Assembly (NCBI GenBank): GCA_030867875.1
Contig: JAOWCC010000936.1
Location: 81,253,032 to 81,317,031 of the forward strand
Origin: Actinernus sp. WN-2022
Lineage: Eukaryota > Cnidaria > Anthozoa > Actiniaria > Actinernidae
Reading direction: 5' to 3'
Length of the DNA: 64,000 nucleotides
Under the pieces are notes generated by a model. That model made no database searches, had not been told where the DNA came from, and saw nothing but the letters and a program-made list of their open reading frames with translations. Positions within the stretch are counted from its first letter, which is position 1, and every line of letters begins with the position of its first letter. A program made the translations under genes and the position numbers. Shown in pieces: positions 11,401 through 19,949 of the stretch.

Positions 11401-12291
11401 GAGAATATATAAATGTAGTAAGGAGTCGGTCTGGATACATTAGTATACCTTGCTAGAGGCCTAATCACCCTCATCCGAGGAGTAAACAAAATATTTAACT
11501 TGTTTTAACCCATTCGTGTTATTGTTCTTACAATATTGCCGTGATTTGTGATATAATAAATGTATAGCATTATGCAGGGCTTTTTTTGCGGTATTCTACA
11601 TTACCCTAAAGAACGTGTCTGTATCTACAATTGAAACAGAAGTTTACACTTAAGTCTACTGTTCACCCGTGCCCACAGTTTTGCCAATTTATCTTCTGTT
11701 AGTGCTGCGATGTCGTACGCGGCGCCTACATAAAATCAATGATACCAACTGAATGTAGAAACTTTGTTATACCATGCACAGAAGGTCCTGTGTAGCGAAT
11801 CCATTAACACTAACGGAATAATGATTCTTACTAAAGAGGATCCTTTTTCGACAGGTTCACGTGTATTTTGTCATGAACTTCGTTCTACGTGTCGTCTAGC
11901 GTATTACATTTAATATCCAATAATAGGGGGATAGTCCGTAACTAACGGGAAGGCATCCCAGTCTTACTACCAGCTTACAGAGGCTGTCTCTGTTAACACG
12001 ATATGCTCCATTACATGTCATATTTTGCGCATCGCATCTCAGGATTGAGGGTTGTATGCCACCACGGAAAGTGTCACCTTGCAGGAAGCCGGGCCCGCGG
12101 ACTATTGAGATTCCGATTGGCGGGTTTCGGTCGGTTTACCGGACATCTGCTTACGAGGTGTTCGCGTCAGGAGCTCGTTAAGCTGTGCGGTACGCGTGTC
12201 ATTCTACGGAATGTTCATTGAGATATTTTGTCTGATTCCTGGATTTTATCATTGAGAGATTAATTCACTTCTGATGTCCCTGTGCACTATA

Positions 12292-12559
12292 GCACCATCA
12301 TGCTAGCTACAGCTCATGCACCACCATGCCAGCTACAGCTCACCACCATGCTAGCTACAGCTCACCATCATGCTAGCTACAGCTCACCACAATGCTAGCT
12401 ACATCTCACCACCATGCTAGCTACGGCTCACCACCATGCTAGCTACAGCTCACCATCATGCTAGCTACAGCTCGCCACCATGCTAGCTACAGCTCACCAT
12501 CATGCTAGCTACAGCTCACCACCATGCTAGCTACAGCTCACCACCATGCTAGCTACAGT
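12292..12559 (-). repeat. 21-bp minisatellite downstream of TRAF stop, copy A
   Basis: Twelve or so units of CACCACCATGCTAGCTACAG plus two bases (period about 21), with CAC/CAT variants. It lies 150-400 bp beyond the stop of the minus-strand TRAF exon, so it is probably in the 3' UTR or just past it. The array is conserved in the duplicate at 60,125-60,392 with nearly the same unit order. Confidence 0.9.
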
Positions 12560-12704
12560 TTCTAAGCTGAGCAGTAATTAGGAACAACAACAGACGATTT
12601 AGTGAACATGTTTCTACGGCCTCAGGTTTACTCTCAACTTAATCAGACTTAGGCTCTACTAACTGAGCAATTAAACAAAGCGGTTTCCATGTTGACTGAA
12701 GTAC

Positions 12705-13633
12705 TTAGACATCTGAGGTATCCACTATCACCTTAATAAACATGACGTCATCGCGTATGTACGCGTGCCTATCAAGTTCGGTCCGTGGACAAAACAATGG
12801 ACACCCAGATGCCACATTCATTTCTCTTCTGGGTTTTTGAAATGACGAGCTGGCGGGGTCAGGTCTGAACGCGTCGATCAAGTGTTCCACGTTATCCTGA
12901 TCCAACAACATCAAGGTGACCTTCTGTCTGAATGGCCAGCGGAGTAACGCGTCGTATTCTCCGCGCATGAGCACAAAGAACAACGAGACGTGTGTCCCTT
13001 TGCCCATGCCATCTCCGTTAAGGTAAATGCGCGCGCACATCTTGTAACCATAGCGACTGCTGTAGAAAGGCGGGCTATAACAAGAGGCATTCCTTCCAGT
13101 GAAAGCCTCATTTCTCTTGCGTGCGAAGTCTGTGATTCTCCAGAGCAGGACCCCATCATAAGTAATTAAAGACTGGGACTCGACTCGATTCTCGAGGTCG
13201 GAAACAGTGACATTTCTTACCCCCAGGGCGTTATCTTGTGCGTCAAGCCGCACTTGTAGACGGCGTATCGTCTGCTGGTCTGCACTGTGTCTTGTTTCCA
13301 GTTGACTAAACTTTCTGCCCAACTCATTGATGTTGTCATTAAGTTCCGCGATTAATAGCCCTAAGCTTGCATTGCTGTTTTCTGTGTCTGTCAATCGTCT
13401 CGAGAGTGAATCACAGCCACTAGCCCCACCCACCCCACCCACCAAACTAGAGTAGGCACGTCTGGTGGTCTCCGAAAAGGACGACTTCTCTAAGCATGAG
13501 ATACGGTCGCCATGATCCGCTAACTTGGCCTCGAAGCTGTTTACGTAGGACACCATTGTGTCAAGCTTCTTCGTCAAGATACCCACTGATGCTTTATCAC
13601 CCTCGACGCTGCTATTCACCAGCTCTTCATTAC
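12705..13633 (-). CDS. TRAF-like gene copy A, terminal exon (coiled coil plus MATH domain)
   Basis: This is the last exon of a TNF-receptor-associated-factor-like signalling adaptor. It opens after an acceptor (TTTTTTCAG, exon from 13,633) that needs one nucleotide from the previous exon. The first half is a heptad-like coiled coil (residues about 1-145), as in the TRAF-N trimerisation region. The second half is a MATH/TRAF-C domain, with YDGVLLWRITDF, YKMCARIYLNGDG, THVSLFFVLMRGEYD, LMLLDQD and DAFRPDPASSSFQKP, ending MFIKVIVDTSDV. This pattern is closest to the TRAF2/TRAF3 group. TRAFs bind cytoplasmic receptor tails and feed NF-kB and related pathways. The frame is intact. I count about 15 differences from copy B over 304 residues, most of them in the coiled coil. 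A Polinton sits in the preceding intron. Confidence 0.9.
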
Positions 13634-13678
13634 CTGAAAAAACGGATTTTAAATCCGTCTCGAGTTTTAAAACGGAAT

Positions 13679-13684
13679 TCAGAA
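13679..13684. repeat. Polinton target site duplication, left (TCAGAA)
   Basis: TCAGAA here and at 29,101-29,106 flank the element. The empty paralogous site at 61,517-61,522 reads TAAGAA once. Six base pairs is the normal Polinton duplication length. Confidence 0.93.
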
Positions 13685-13818
13685 AGTAGTATAGTCGGCG
13701 TCAAAATGATACCCGTTTTTCTTGCACAAGAAAACTCAAAAAGTGAATTCAGAAATTCATTTTTGAGTTTTCTTGTGCAAGAAAAAAGGGTATCAGTTTT
13801 GACGCCGACTATACTACT
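13685..13818. repeat. Terminal palindrome able to form a hairpin
   Basis: The first 134 bp of the TIR fold back on themselves. AGTAGTATAGTCGGCGTCAA at the end pairs with TTGACGCCGACTATACTACT at 13,799-13,818, and the arms continue through CTTGCACAAGAAAACTC to a centre at GAATTCAGAAATTC. There are only a few mismatches (one indel and a G/T difference). The right TIR has the same palindrome at 28,967-29,100. Confidence 0.93.
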
Positions 13819-13919
13819 AGGGGTAACTAAGGGTCATTCAAAGTATCACTAGACATTCTTGTACATAAAATCCAACTTGATAATCCTATTAGAGATATGA
13901 TTACATATAGTTATATCGA
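13685..13919 (+). repeat. Polinton left terminal inverted repeat, 235 bp
   Basis: Starts AGTAGTATAGTCGGCGTC and is identical by eye to the reverse complement of 28,867-29,101. The outer T of the right repeat coincides with the first base of the target duplication, so the right boundary is ambiguous by one base. The inner end carries the TATAGTTATATCGA promoter-like motif at both ends of the element. Confidence 0.96.
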
Positions 13920-14061
13920 CATCGATTGCTTGTACGTAAAATCCAACTTGATAATCCTATTAGAGATATAATTACATATAGTTATATCGCTGCAACAGCC
14001 TTACACCTAAAAATCCAAACTCGAGTACCTGTTAAAGCTATCGTAATATATAGTTGTATCG
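13858..14061 (+). promoter_or_regulatory. Three tandem promoter-like modules upstream of POLB
   Basis: Three head-to-tail copies of a roughly 60-bp module, 13,858-13,919 (in the TIR), 13,929-13,989 and a diverged 14,003-14,061, each run from a 'taaaatccaac' start through 'gataatcctattagagat' to an ATATAGTTATATCG end (ATATAGTTGTATCG in the third). The third ends 8 bp before the POLB start codon. The module end matches the motif in front of other element genes, so it is probably a promoter. The role is inferred. Confidence 0.7.
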
Positions 14062-14069
14062 AAGGGAGA

Positions 14070-17000
14070 ATGGTGAGACCACGTAGTGAACCACTTCCAC
14101 GGAGTCTAGCTCGAGAGGCAGGTGCTATTCTAGAGGAGAGAGACGGAATGCTTGAGGGGATGGAGATAGGTCGCCGTACTATCCGATGGCGCTTCTTCCA
14201 AGGTGTGGCAGGAGACTTGACCCCTAGGATCATGGAAAAGCTAGTTGCAAAGGTAACCACCAGCTTTTACCTGCGCTACAGCTACACCTATCGCATTCGG
14301 AATGTCAACGACGGACGCGTGATTCTATTCTCCAAGACTGTCCCAGGCTCTCCATGGGTGAACATCCTAGAAGATGGAGAAGAGTGGATCAATAGCAAGG
14401 AGACAGCTCGTTTGAATCCCGACAACATCAATCGACCAAATACCCAATGGGCCTTTGTTCGTTGGATATATGTGGATGTCAAGGTCGTGATCGATCGTCA
14501 GCTTTTGTTGGGAACAGGTCCACTACCCCAATGGCTTCGCCAGAAAAAAGGAATGTTTGCCCTTGATCGATATGGCGACAACCTATGTCTTTGGCGCTGC
14601 CTTGCCATGCATGAAGGAGCCCGTGCAGACAAGTGCAACACCTCAGCTCGAAAACTTGCCCAGGCCTTCTATCGCCTGACAGCGCTCACACAAGACGTTC
14701 CCAGAACTTCCTTAGACCAGCTGGAGGAAGTCGAGTTGCACTTTAGAATCGGTATTCGGGTGTATGAACCCACGGAGGACGGCGCTTGGCATCTGACGCG
14801 ACATGCAACTCACTACAAGCATACGATGACGATTGGGATATACGACGGACATGCCTTCTACATCAAGAACATCAACAAGCTAGGGCACATCTACGTATGT
14901 AACGATTGTAAGCAACGGTTCACGAAAGCCTCAGACCTTCACCGCCATGCAGATCGTTGCAGTCGTGGCGAAACGAAGATTGTTTGCCCTGGAAAGGTAA
15001 TCACAGTACCCCAGTCGGCATACGAAAAAGCCTTCTGGCCAGAGAGCACAGCCAGCAAAGTCGCTCTATGCTGGTTGGAACGCGAAACCAAAAGGATTGG
15101 ACAACACATTCATCATGCAGCTTGTGGGCATGGTGGAGAGCATTGGATCGAAGGAGCACCGGTCGACGGCTACGAACCTCTTTCGAAAACCATCTTTCAA
15201 TTTCATGGATGCTATTTCCATGGCTGCCCGAAATGCTTCCCTAGGGAAAGGAGGCTCTATCTCAAGACCTGTGAAAGAACGGCAAAGCTACAAGGAGCTG
15301 GTTATACAGTAGTGGAAGCTTGGGGCTGCTCCACAAAGAAGAAAAACAAACCGGTCCCCACACCAACACAAACTGTCTACCCACACTTCATAGTTTACGA
15401 TTTCGAAGCCTATCTCGACACGACAAAAGGAAGACAACCAACGGACCACCTGACCATCGAAAACGTTCACGTTCCCATATCAGTATCAATTGCCGACACG
15501 TACAATCGAAAGTCAACCCACATCTGTCGACGCAATCCAAAAGAACTCATCGAAGCCTTCGTCGAAGAACTCCAGCTAAGAGCGAAAGTGATCCAAGAAG
15601 TCATTGCAGAACAGTTCTGCCCCAAGACACCTGAATTCTCTTTTGACACCCTACCAAAGAAACAACAAGCGAAGATCGACGAATGGATCCGCCAAGTTCC
15701 AGTAGTGGGATTCAACTCTGGCAGGTACGATCTCAATCTGATCAGGGAGCACTTCGTAGGAATCATTGCTGACACCTGTTCAAAGATCCTGGTAGCAAAG
15801 AAAGCCAATTCCACTATGTTCCTATTGACCCCAGATTTCCGTTTCCTTGATGTGATCAACTACCTTGGACCTGGAACTTCTTATGAACGTTGGGTCGCTG
15901 CCTATGGCTGTGAGTTGCAAAAGAGTTTCTTCCCATATGAGTGGTTCGATTCTCCAGACAAGTTGGATCACATTGGATTACCAGACTATCCAGAGTGGGG
16001 TTCAAAGTTGAAAAGAGAACATCTACTATCTATGTCAGAGTTCGAAGACTGTGAGTGCACCTTTCTCGACAAAGGAATGGAAACCTTTGCAGACTGGCTA
16101 CGATACTACAACGACCTAGATGTAGTTCCATTCCTAGAGGCACTCGAAAAGATGCGAGATTTCTATCACGAGAAAGGAGTAGACATGCTGAAAGACGCAG
16201 TGTCCATTCCAGGAGTCTCACTACAGTTCCTACTTCGAGGTAGTGTAGAAAGGGGAGCTGAGATGTACGCTCCAAGTAAGGAAGCCTACCGCATGCTGAA
16301 AGACGCTGTCGTGGGAGGTCCAAGCATAGTGTTCACCAGACTCCACGAAGCAGGAGTGACTAAGATTCGTAGTCATCAGGGAGGAACTAAGACTTGTCGT
16401 AAGATTCTTGGATACGATGCCAACGCCCTATATCTTTCTACCATGGAATTCGAAATGCCTTGTGGAAAAGAAAAGGTTGTGCACTATGACGATCCAGGTC
16501 CAGTCACTGAAGGATTCGTTGAATGTCTACTTGGTGGAACGTGGTTTGGATATGCAGAAGTAGACATCGAGATACCAAAGAAATTGTGGAAGGAATTTGA
16601 GGAGATGCCACCCTTCTTCTACAACAAGAAAATCCCCAAAGAAGCAATCCCTCCAGAAATGTTGGCCTACCTCACAAAGACAGGTAGAAAGCTCAGCGAG
16701 GAAAAGAAGCTAGTTGGGAGTCTCTCTGGAAAGAAGTTGCTACTCTATGCTCCTCTTCTACTTTGGTATGTAGATCATGGCGCAGTGATCACTGCTGTCT
16801 ACCGCACGATAGACTACGAACCCAAAGAAATCTTCGGATGGTTCGTGGACCAAGTCACTGAGGCACGTCGTATGGGAGATGAAGATAAAGGCGAGGCTTT
16901 GCTGGCAGATGTGTTCAAGCTACTAGGAAACAGCGCCTATGGAAAGTTGCTCGAAGACTTGGGACGCCAAACGAAAGTCACCTATACAAAAGATGAGAAG

Positions 17001-17660
17001 GTTGTGGACAAAGCATTGCGAAGTGTTTGGTTCGAAGACCTGGAAGAGATTGGTGATGCATATGAACTCGAGAGCCGAAAGGACCAGATCCGAATCAAAC
17101 GCCCTTTCCAAGTAGGTATCGCTGTGTACCAGCTTGCGAAGCTGCGTATGCTCGAGTTCTACTACGACTTCCTCGATAAGTACATTGACCGAGATGATTT
17201 CGAATACATACAGATGGACACAGACAGTGCGTACATTGCCATCTCGGGAAATAGCCTCGATGAGGTTGTAAGACCGGAACTACGTGAGGATTTCGAAGCC
17301 AATAGGAAGGAATGGCTAGCTTGGGACAAGTGGAGCAGTCGTACGCCAGGACTCTTCAAACTCGAATTCGAAGGACAGCGCGCCATTGCCCTATGCTCGA
17401 AAGCCTACTACGTCGATACGGGTGGCAGCAAGAAGTATTCCGCTAAAGGTATGTCTAGGCGTCACAATGACATTTCGTGGGATCGATTCAAAGCAGCCCT
17501 CCAGGGTAGTATCGACATGGCGGAAAACCGAGGCTTCCGACTATTGCCAGAAGGTGTGGTAACCTACGACCAATGGAAGCTTGGGCTATCGGCTTACTAC
17601 GACAAAAGACGCGTTCTTCCCGATGGAATCCACACCGAGCCAATAGAGTACGCTGTTTAG
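14070..17660 (+). CDS. POLB: Protein-primed family B DNA polymerase of the Polinton
   Basis: Replicates the linear element by protein priming. From the start at 14,070 it is 1,196 residues. The frame is open from 13,926, but those 48 codons lie in the promoter repeats, so the later ATG is preferred. Motifs in order: an OTU-protease-like region (DRYGDNLCLWRC near 173, GHAFYIKN near 261); a C2H2 zinc finger (C-x2-C...H-x3-H-x4-C, about 276-297); a GGE...VDGY...FHGCYFHGCPKC block (about 355-385) resembling a Vsr/PD-(D/E)XK nuclease; exonuclease motifs YDFEA (443), FNSGRYDL (548) and YYNDLDVV (680); polymerase motifs YDANALYLS (782), KLLGNSAYGK (950) and DTDSAYI (1050). Its stop overlaps the convergent integrase stop by 4 bp. 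The polymerase call is secure; the OTU and Vsr resemblances are by motif only. Confidence 0.97.
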   Translation: MVRPRSEPLPRSLAREAGAILEERDGMLEGMEIGRRTIRWRFFQGVAGDLTPRIMEKLVAKVTTSFYLRYSYTYRIRNVNDGRVILFSKTVPGSPWVNILEDGEEWINSKETARLNPDNINRPNTQWAFVRWIYVDVKVVIDRQLLLGTGPLPQWLRQKKGMFALDRYGDNLCLWRCLAMHEGARADKCNTSARKLAQAFYRLTALTQDVPRTSLDQLEEVELHFRIGIRVYEPTEDGAWHLTRHATHYKHTMTIGIYDGHAFYIKNINKLGHIYVCNDCKQRFTKASDLHRHADRCSRGETKIVCPGKVITVPQSAYEKAFWPESTASKVALCWLERETKRIGQHIHHAACGHGGEHWIEGAPVDGYEPLSKTIFQFHGCYFHGCPKCFPRERRLYLKTCERTAKLQGAGYTVVEAWGCSTKKKNKPVPTPTQTVYPHFIVYDFEAYLDTTKGRQPTDHLTIENVHVPISVSIADTYNRKSTHICRRNPKELIEAFVEELQLRAKVIQEVIAEQFCPKTPEFSFDTLPKKQQAKIDEWIRQVPVVGFNSGRYDLNLIREHFVGIIADTCSKILVAKKANSTMFLLTPDFRFLDVINYLGPGTSYERWVAAYGCELQKSFFPYEWFDSPDKLDHIGLPDYPEWGSKLKREHLLSMSEFEDCECTFLDKGMETFADWLRYYNDLDVVPFLEALEKMRDFYHEKGVDMLKDAVSIPGVSLQFLLRGSVERGAEMYAPSKEAYRMLKDAVVGGPSIVFTRLHEAGVTKIRSHQGGTKTCRKILGYDANALYLSTMEFEMPCGKEKVVHYDDPGPVTEGFVECLLGGTWFGYAEVDIEIPKKLWKEFEEMPPFFYNKKIPKEAIPPEMLAYLTKTGRKLSEEKKLVGSLSGKKLLLYAPLLLWYVDHGAVITAVYRTIDYEPKEIFGWFVDQVTEARRMGDEDKGEALLADVFKLLGNSAYGKLLEDLGRQTKVTYTKDEKVVDKALRSVWFEDLEEIGDAYELESRKDQIRIKRPFQVGIAVYQLAKLRMLEFYYDFLDKYIDRDDFEYIQMDTDSAYIAISGNSLDEVVRPELREDFEANRKEWLAWDKWSSRTPGLFKLEFEGQRAIALCSKAYYVDTGGSKKYSAKGMSRRHNDISWDRFKAALQGSIDMAENRGFRLLPEGVVTYDQWKLGLSAYYDKRRVLPDGIHTEPIEYAV

Positions 17661-18700
17661 CGTCTAGGTACAAACAGAATTCCTTTTGGTGGTAGTTCTG
17701 TATCCCTAGGAACAACTTGTAGCTCTTCACGAACGAATCCACGTTTGGGTGCGTCCTTCTCCTTTGCAAGGTAGTAAAGCACAGGCTGTCCCGAAGATAC
17801 TACACTTCGCGAAATGGTGTATATCTGCAAACTCCACACAGGATCAGTAGCTCTACGTTTTTCACCTCCTTCCAATTCTCCTGGTGCATAAAGATATCGA
17901 ACTAGAACGTCGAATGGTAGACGCTCTTCTCTCAATCCAACGGTTCGCGAATACGTAGGAGTCTTCAGATCTACTTGTTGCGTCATTACAGAATTCGAAG
18001 GCTCTTTACCAGTCAACCGAGTCACCTCACTGTTCATGGCTTTGATAACCATTGGTAAACGAATTACCCATTCTCTACTACGCTCATCTGATCCTTCCGA
18101 AGTAAGCACCATCTCTTGTGCATATTGATAGCCAAACAATCTCTCAGCTAGAGTCCTATTTGCTCTTTCAACAAAACTTTGCGCTCTATGATTACCAGCC
18201 TCACCTCGTTGAACTTTCGTACCATGTAGTTCTAGCGTTTCAGACATACGTCCCATGAATTCTCTACCAGGATCTACTTGCAAGGTCTTTGGCCATTCTA
18301 GTGGACTACGTTTATAGATTCGTTCGAATGCCGCAGAAACTTCACCACTATCTTTAGATGCCAAAGGTTCGGCTTCTTTGTATCGAGAAGCTACGTCGAT
18401 TACCACTAATGCATACTTATATAGTTTCCTTCCACGTCCAGGACGATCGTGTGGTAGAAATATCAAATCAGCTTGGTGGACTTCATTTGGTTTCGATACA
18501 GTCCAATGTGGTCGTGGAATGTGTTTTGGTGGTGGTAGATATATTTGCCACATAGATTGCTTTTCCAACCAACTCCTAGCTACGTCTTCTGATTCTTTCG
18601 CTGCTACGGATAGCTTGCCAATTGCAGTGTGACCTTTCCAATAGCCCATAGGCCCATAGAAGATATTCGCAAGTTTAGAATCCATCATACATCTATACAT
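17657..18700 (-). CDS. INT: Retroviral-type integrase of the Polinton
   Basis: Catalyses integration and generates the 6-bp duplication. The 347-residue protein (start 18,700) has a rve-type core with the acidic triad at D78 (HQADLIF), D143 (QVDPGREF) and E178 (FVERANR), a D-D-35-E-like spacing. The C-terminal part (about 280-335, with VLYYLAKEKDAPKRGFVREE) resembles the SH3/chromo-like tail common in Polinton integrases. The frame stays open upstream to 18,769, but those residues are encoded by the poly-A hairpin, so the ATG at 18,700 (or the MM pair shortly after it) is the likely start. It is convergent with and overlaps POLB. Confidence 0.95.
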   Translation of the reverse strand: MYRCMMDSKLANIFYGPMGYWKGHTAIGKLSVAAKESEDVARSWLEKQSMWQIYLPPPKHIPRPHWTVSKPNEVHQADLIFLPHDRPGRGRKLYKYALVVIDVASRYKEAEPLASKDSGEVSAAFERIYKRSPLEWPKTLQVDPGREFMGRMSETLELHGTKVQRGEAGNHRAQSFVERANRTLAERLFGYQYAQEMVLTSEGSDERSREWVIRLPMVIKAMNSEVTRLTGKEPSNSVMTQQVDLKTPTYSRTVGLREERLPFDVLVRYLYAPGELEGGEKRRATDPVWSLQIYTISRSVVSSGQPVLYYLAKEKDAPKRGFVREELQVVPRDTELPPKGILFVPRR

Positions 18701-18717
18701 TCTAACCTTCAACAGAT

Positions 18718-18782
18718 GAAAAAAAAAAAAAAGGAAGAATGAAGAAAGTCGTTGCGTGACCCTCTTCATTCTTCCTTTTTTC
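18718..18782. terminator. Hairpin 1 with poly-A/T flanks, probable 3'-end signal
   Basis: The stem GGAAGAATGAAG (18,733-18,744) pairs perfectly with CTTCATTCTTCC (18,764-18,775), with A and T runs extending the stem and a 19-nt loop. It lies downstream of the minus-strand capsid cluster and just before the integrase start. The same stem with an inverted related loop occurs at 27,489-27,531. A transcript-end or processing role is inferred from position and shape. Confidence 0.7.
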
Positions 18783-18794
18783 CGTTTTTTTTTT

Positions 18795-18994
18795 TACTAG
18801 TAGCTTAGGGTAACTTACTAGTAGCTTAGGGTAACTTACTAGTAGCTTAGGGTAACTTACTAGTAGCTTAGGGTAACTTACTAGTAGCTTACTAGTAGCT
18901 TAGGGTTAGCTTAGGGTAACTTACTAGTAGCTTAGGGTAACTTACTAGTAGCTTACTAGTAGCTTAGGGTTAGCTTAGTAGTAGCTAGTAGTAG
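18795..18994. repeat. 21-bp tandem repeat between INT and capsid cluster
   Basis: About nine units of ACTAGTAGCTTAGGGTAACTT with deletions and fusions between units. Each carries a TTAGGG hexamer. The unit shares ACTA-GGGTAACT-type sequence with the inner TIR near 13,815-13,835 (CTACTAGGGGTAACTAAGGG), so it may derive from it. Confidence 0.88.
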
Positions 18995-18997
18995 TAT

Positions 18998-19429
18998 CTA
19001 TATCCATTTACTAATAGCGTATCCAACACCTAGCATTCCACCACCAACGTAGAGCAACTCGCCAGTCTTCTGATTGTTTGAGGGTTTGTAGTAGTCAGAT
19101 AAGCGGGGTTCTTTCATCTCTTTGAGACGTTTAAGCGCCTTACGTAACTTATCGGATCGCACTAAGGCTTCGTTGGTATCTCTTTGATCGTTGCGTGCGT
19201 TGCGTTCAAGACCTTCCTGCTCTTGTGCATAGTCGTATCGTCTTTGACGTTCGATTGTATACGCTTTCATTTCGCGTTCTAGTTTTTCGGTGGCCCTATC
19301 GTGTCTCTCTCGTTCCTTATCTACAGCATCGTCCTTTCCAAACATTCTAGCTAGTATGCCACCACCAGTAAATGCCGTCGCATTCAAAACAGCGCCGAAG
19401 ATCGACATACCAATTGCTGCTAGTGCCAT
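18998..19429 (-). CDS. 143-aa coiled-coil membrane protein, conserved Polinton type
   Basis: Hydrophobic N-terminus (residues 1-28, Gly/Ala-rich), a strongly charged coiled coil (about 35-105, rich in ER/KE/RQRR), then RLSDYYKPS and a second hydrophobic segment, LLYVGGGMLGVGYAISKWI. The shape suggests a virion-associated membrane-interacting protein. I recognise the family as one that accompanies Polinton capsid genes, without a known function. It is the last gene of the minus-strand cluster and its ATG overlaps the previous stop by one base (TAATG). Confidence 0.8.
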   Translation of the reverse strand: MALAAIGMSIFGAVLNATAFTGGGILARMFGKDDAVDKERERHDRATEKLEREMKAYTIERQRRYDYAQEQEGLERNARNDQRDTNEALVRSDKLRKALKRLKEMKEPRLSDYYKPSNNQKTGELLYVGGGMLGVGYAISKWI

Positions 19430-19644
19430 TAGTGTTTGGTCTTTTCTTTTTCTTTCTCAAGTTGTTTCTCAAGATATTCCTTTGCGTATAAGCTACCAAG
19501 TATCACGGCAGTCCACTTTGCGTAATTCGCTAGGGAAGAAGAAGGATCACTAAGCATAGATTCCTTGGTAGTCTTTTTTACGATCCACCCAATACCAGCA
19601 GCGAGTCCAACGATTTTGACTGCATCGGTTGCCGTCTTCGTCAA
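19429..19644 (-). CDS. 71-aa small hydrophobic protein, conserved Polinton type
   Basis: Two short hydrophobic segments (DAVKIVGLAAGIGWIVKK, and NYAKWTAVILGSLY around residues 40-53) separated by a conserved-looking DPSSS motif, ending in a Lys/Glu-rich tail. I recognise this architecture as a small protein found near capsid genes in animal Polintons; function unknown, probably membrane or virion associated. It overlaps both neighbours (ATGA at 19,644 with the upstream gene, TAATG at 19,429 downstream), which suggests coupled expression. Confidence 0.78.
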   Translation of the reverse strand: MTKTATDAVKIVGLAAGIGWIVKKTTKESMLSDPSSSLANYAKWTAVILGSLYAKEYLEKQLEKEKEKTKH

Positions 19645-19949
19645 TTCCTTCTGCTAACGGTGGCAACACGCTTATTACCATCTACATACTTCTTGTACGC
19701 AAAGTACGTGCCAAACAATGTAGCGCCAGTACCAATGACTGCGAGGATAGTCAGGCTTTCGAACCGACCTTTCTCTACGTCGACTTCTTTACATGATTCG
19801 CTTTCGCGCATCAACTCTCTCTTTTGAGCTTCTTTAGCGAGTTTGTTGCTTAACGCTAGTGCTTTTCCAGCTGCGACGCGCTTTGGGTTTTTTATCTTAG
19901 TTGGTGCAGTCGTCGGAGGATTCGCAGTTATCTGGTCCGCTTCTTCCAT
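19641..19949 (-). CDS. 102-aa basic protein with one membrane segment, conserved Polinton type
   Basis: From the ATG at 19,949 the protein has a short acidic/Pro-Thr start, a basic NPKRVAAGKALALSNK motif (about 21-36), a charged helix, and a hydrophobic segment near the C-terminus (LTILAVIGTGATLFGTYFAY). The frame is open to 19,985; the later start is preferred because MEEADQ precedes the conserved motif and an upstream TACTATATCGA resembles the element promoter. It overlaps the end of the 181-aa gene by about 50 bp. Function unknown. Confidence 0.7.
   Translation of the reverse strand: MEEADQITANPPTTAPTKIKNPKRVAAGKALALSNKLAKEAQKRELMRESESCKEVDVEKGRFESLTILAVIGTGATLFGTYFAYKKYVDGNKRVATVSRRN

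Larger units (their letters stand above)
10631..13684. repeat. Tandem duplication copy A, left part (TRAF 3' side)
   Basis: This segment is nearly identical to 56,294-61,522 apart from a 2.15-kb insertion in the other copy and small indels. It includes a MITE, a SINE, a 21-bp minisatellite and the terminal TRAF exon, all in the same order and orientation in both copies. The homology continues to the right of the Polinton at 29,101. Confidence 0.95.

Noticed and set aside
13926..14069. 48-codon N-terminal extension of the POLB frame
   Set aside because: It is encoded by the tandem promoter modules and TIR-like repeats, so the ATG at 14,070 is the better start.
18701..18769. N-terminal extension of the integrase frame (Phe-rich)
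   Set aside because: It translates the A/T run and stem of hairpin 1, which is a conserved non-coding element.
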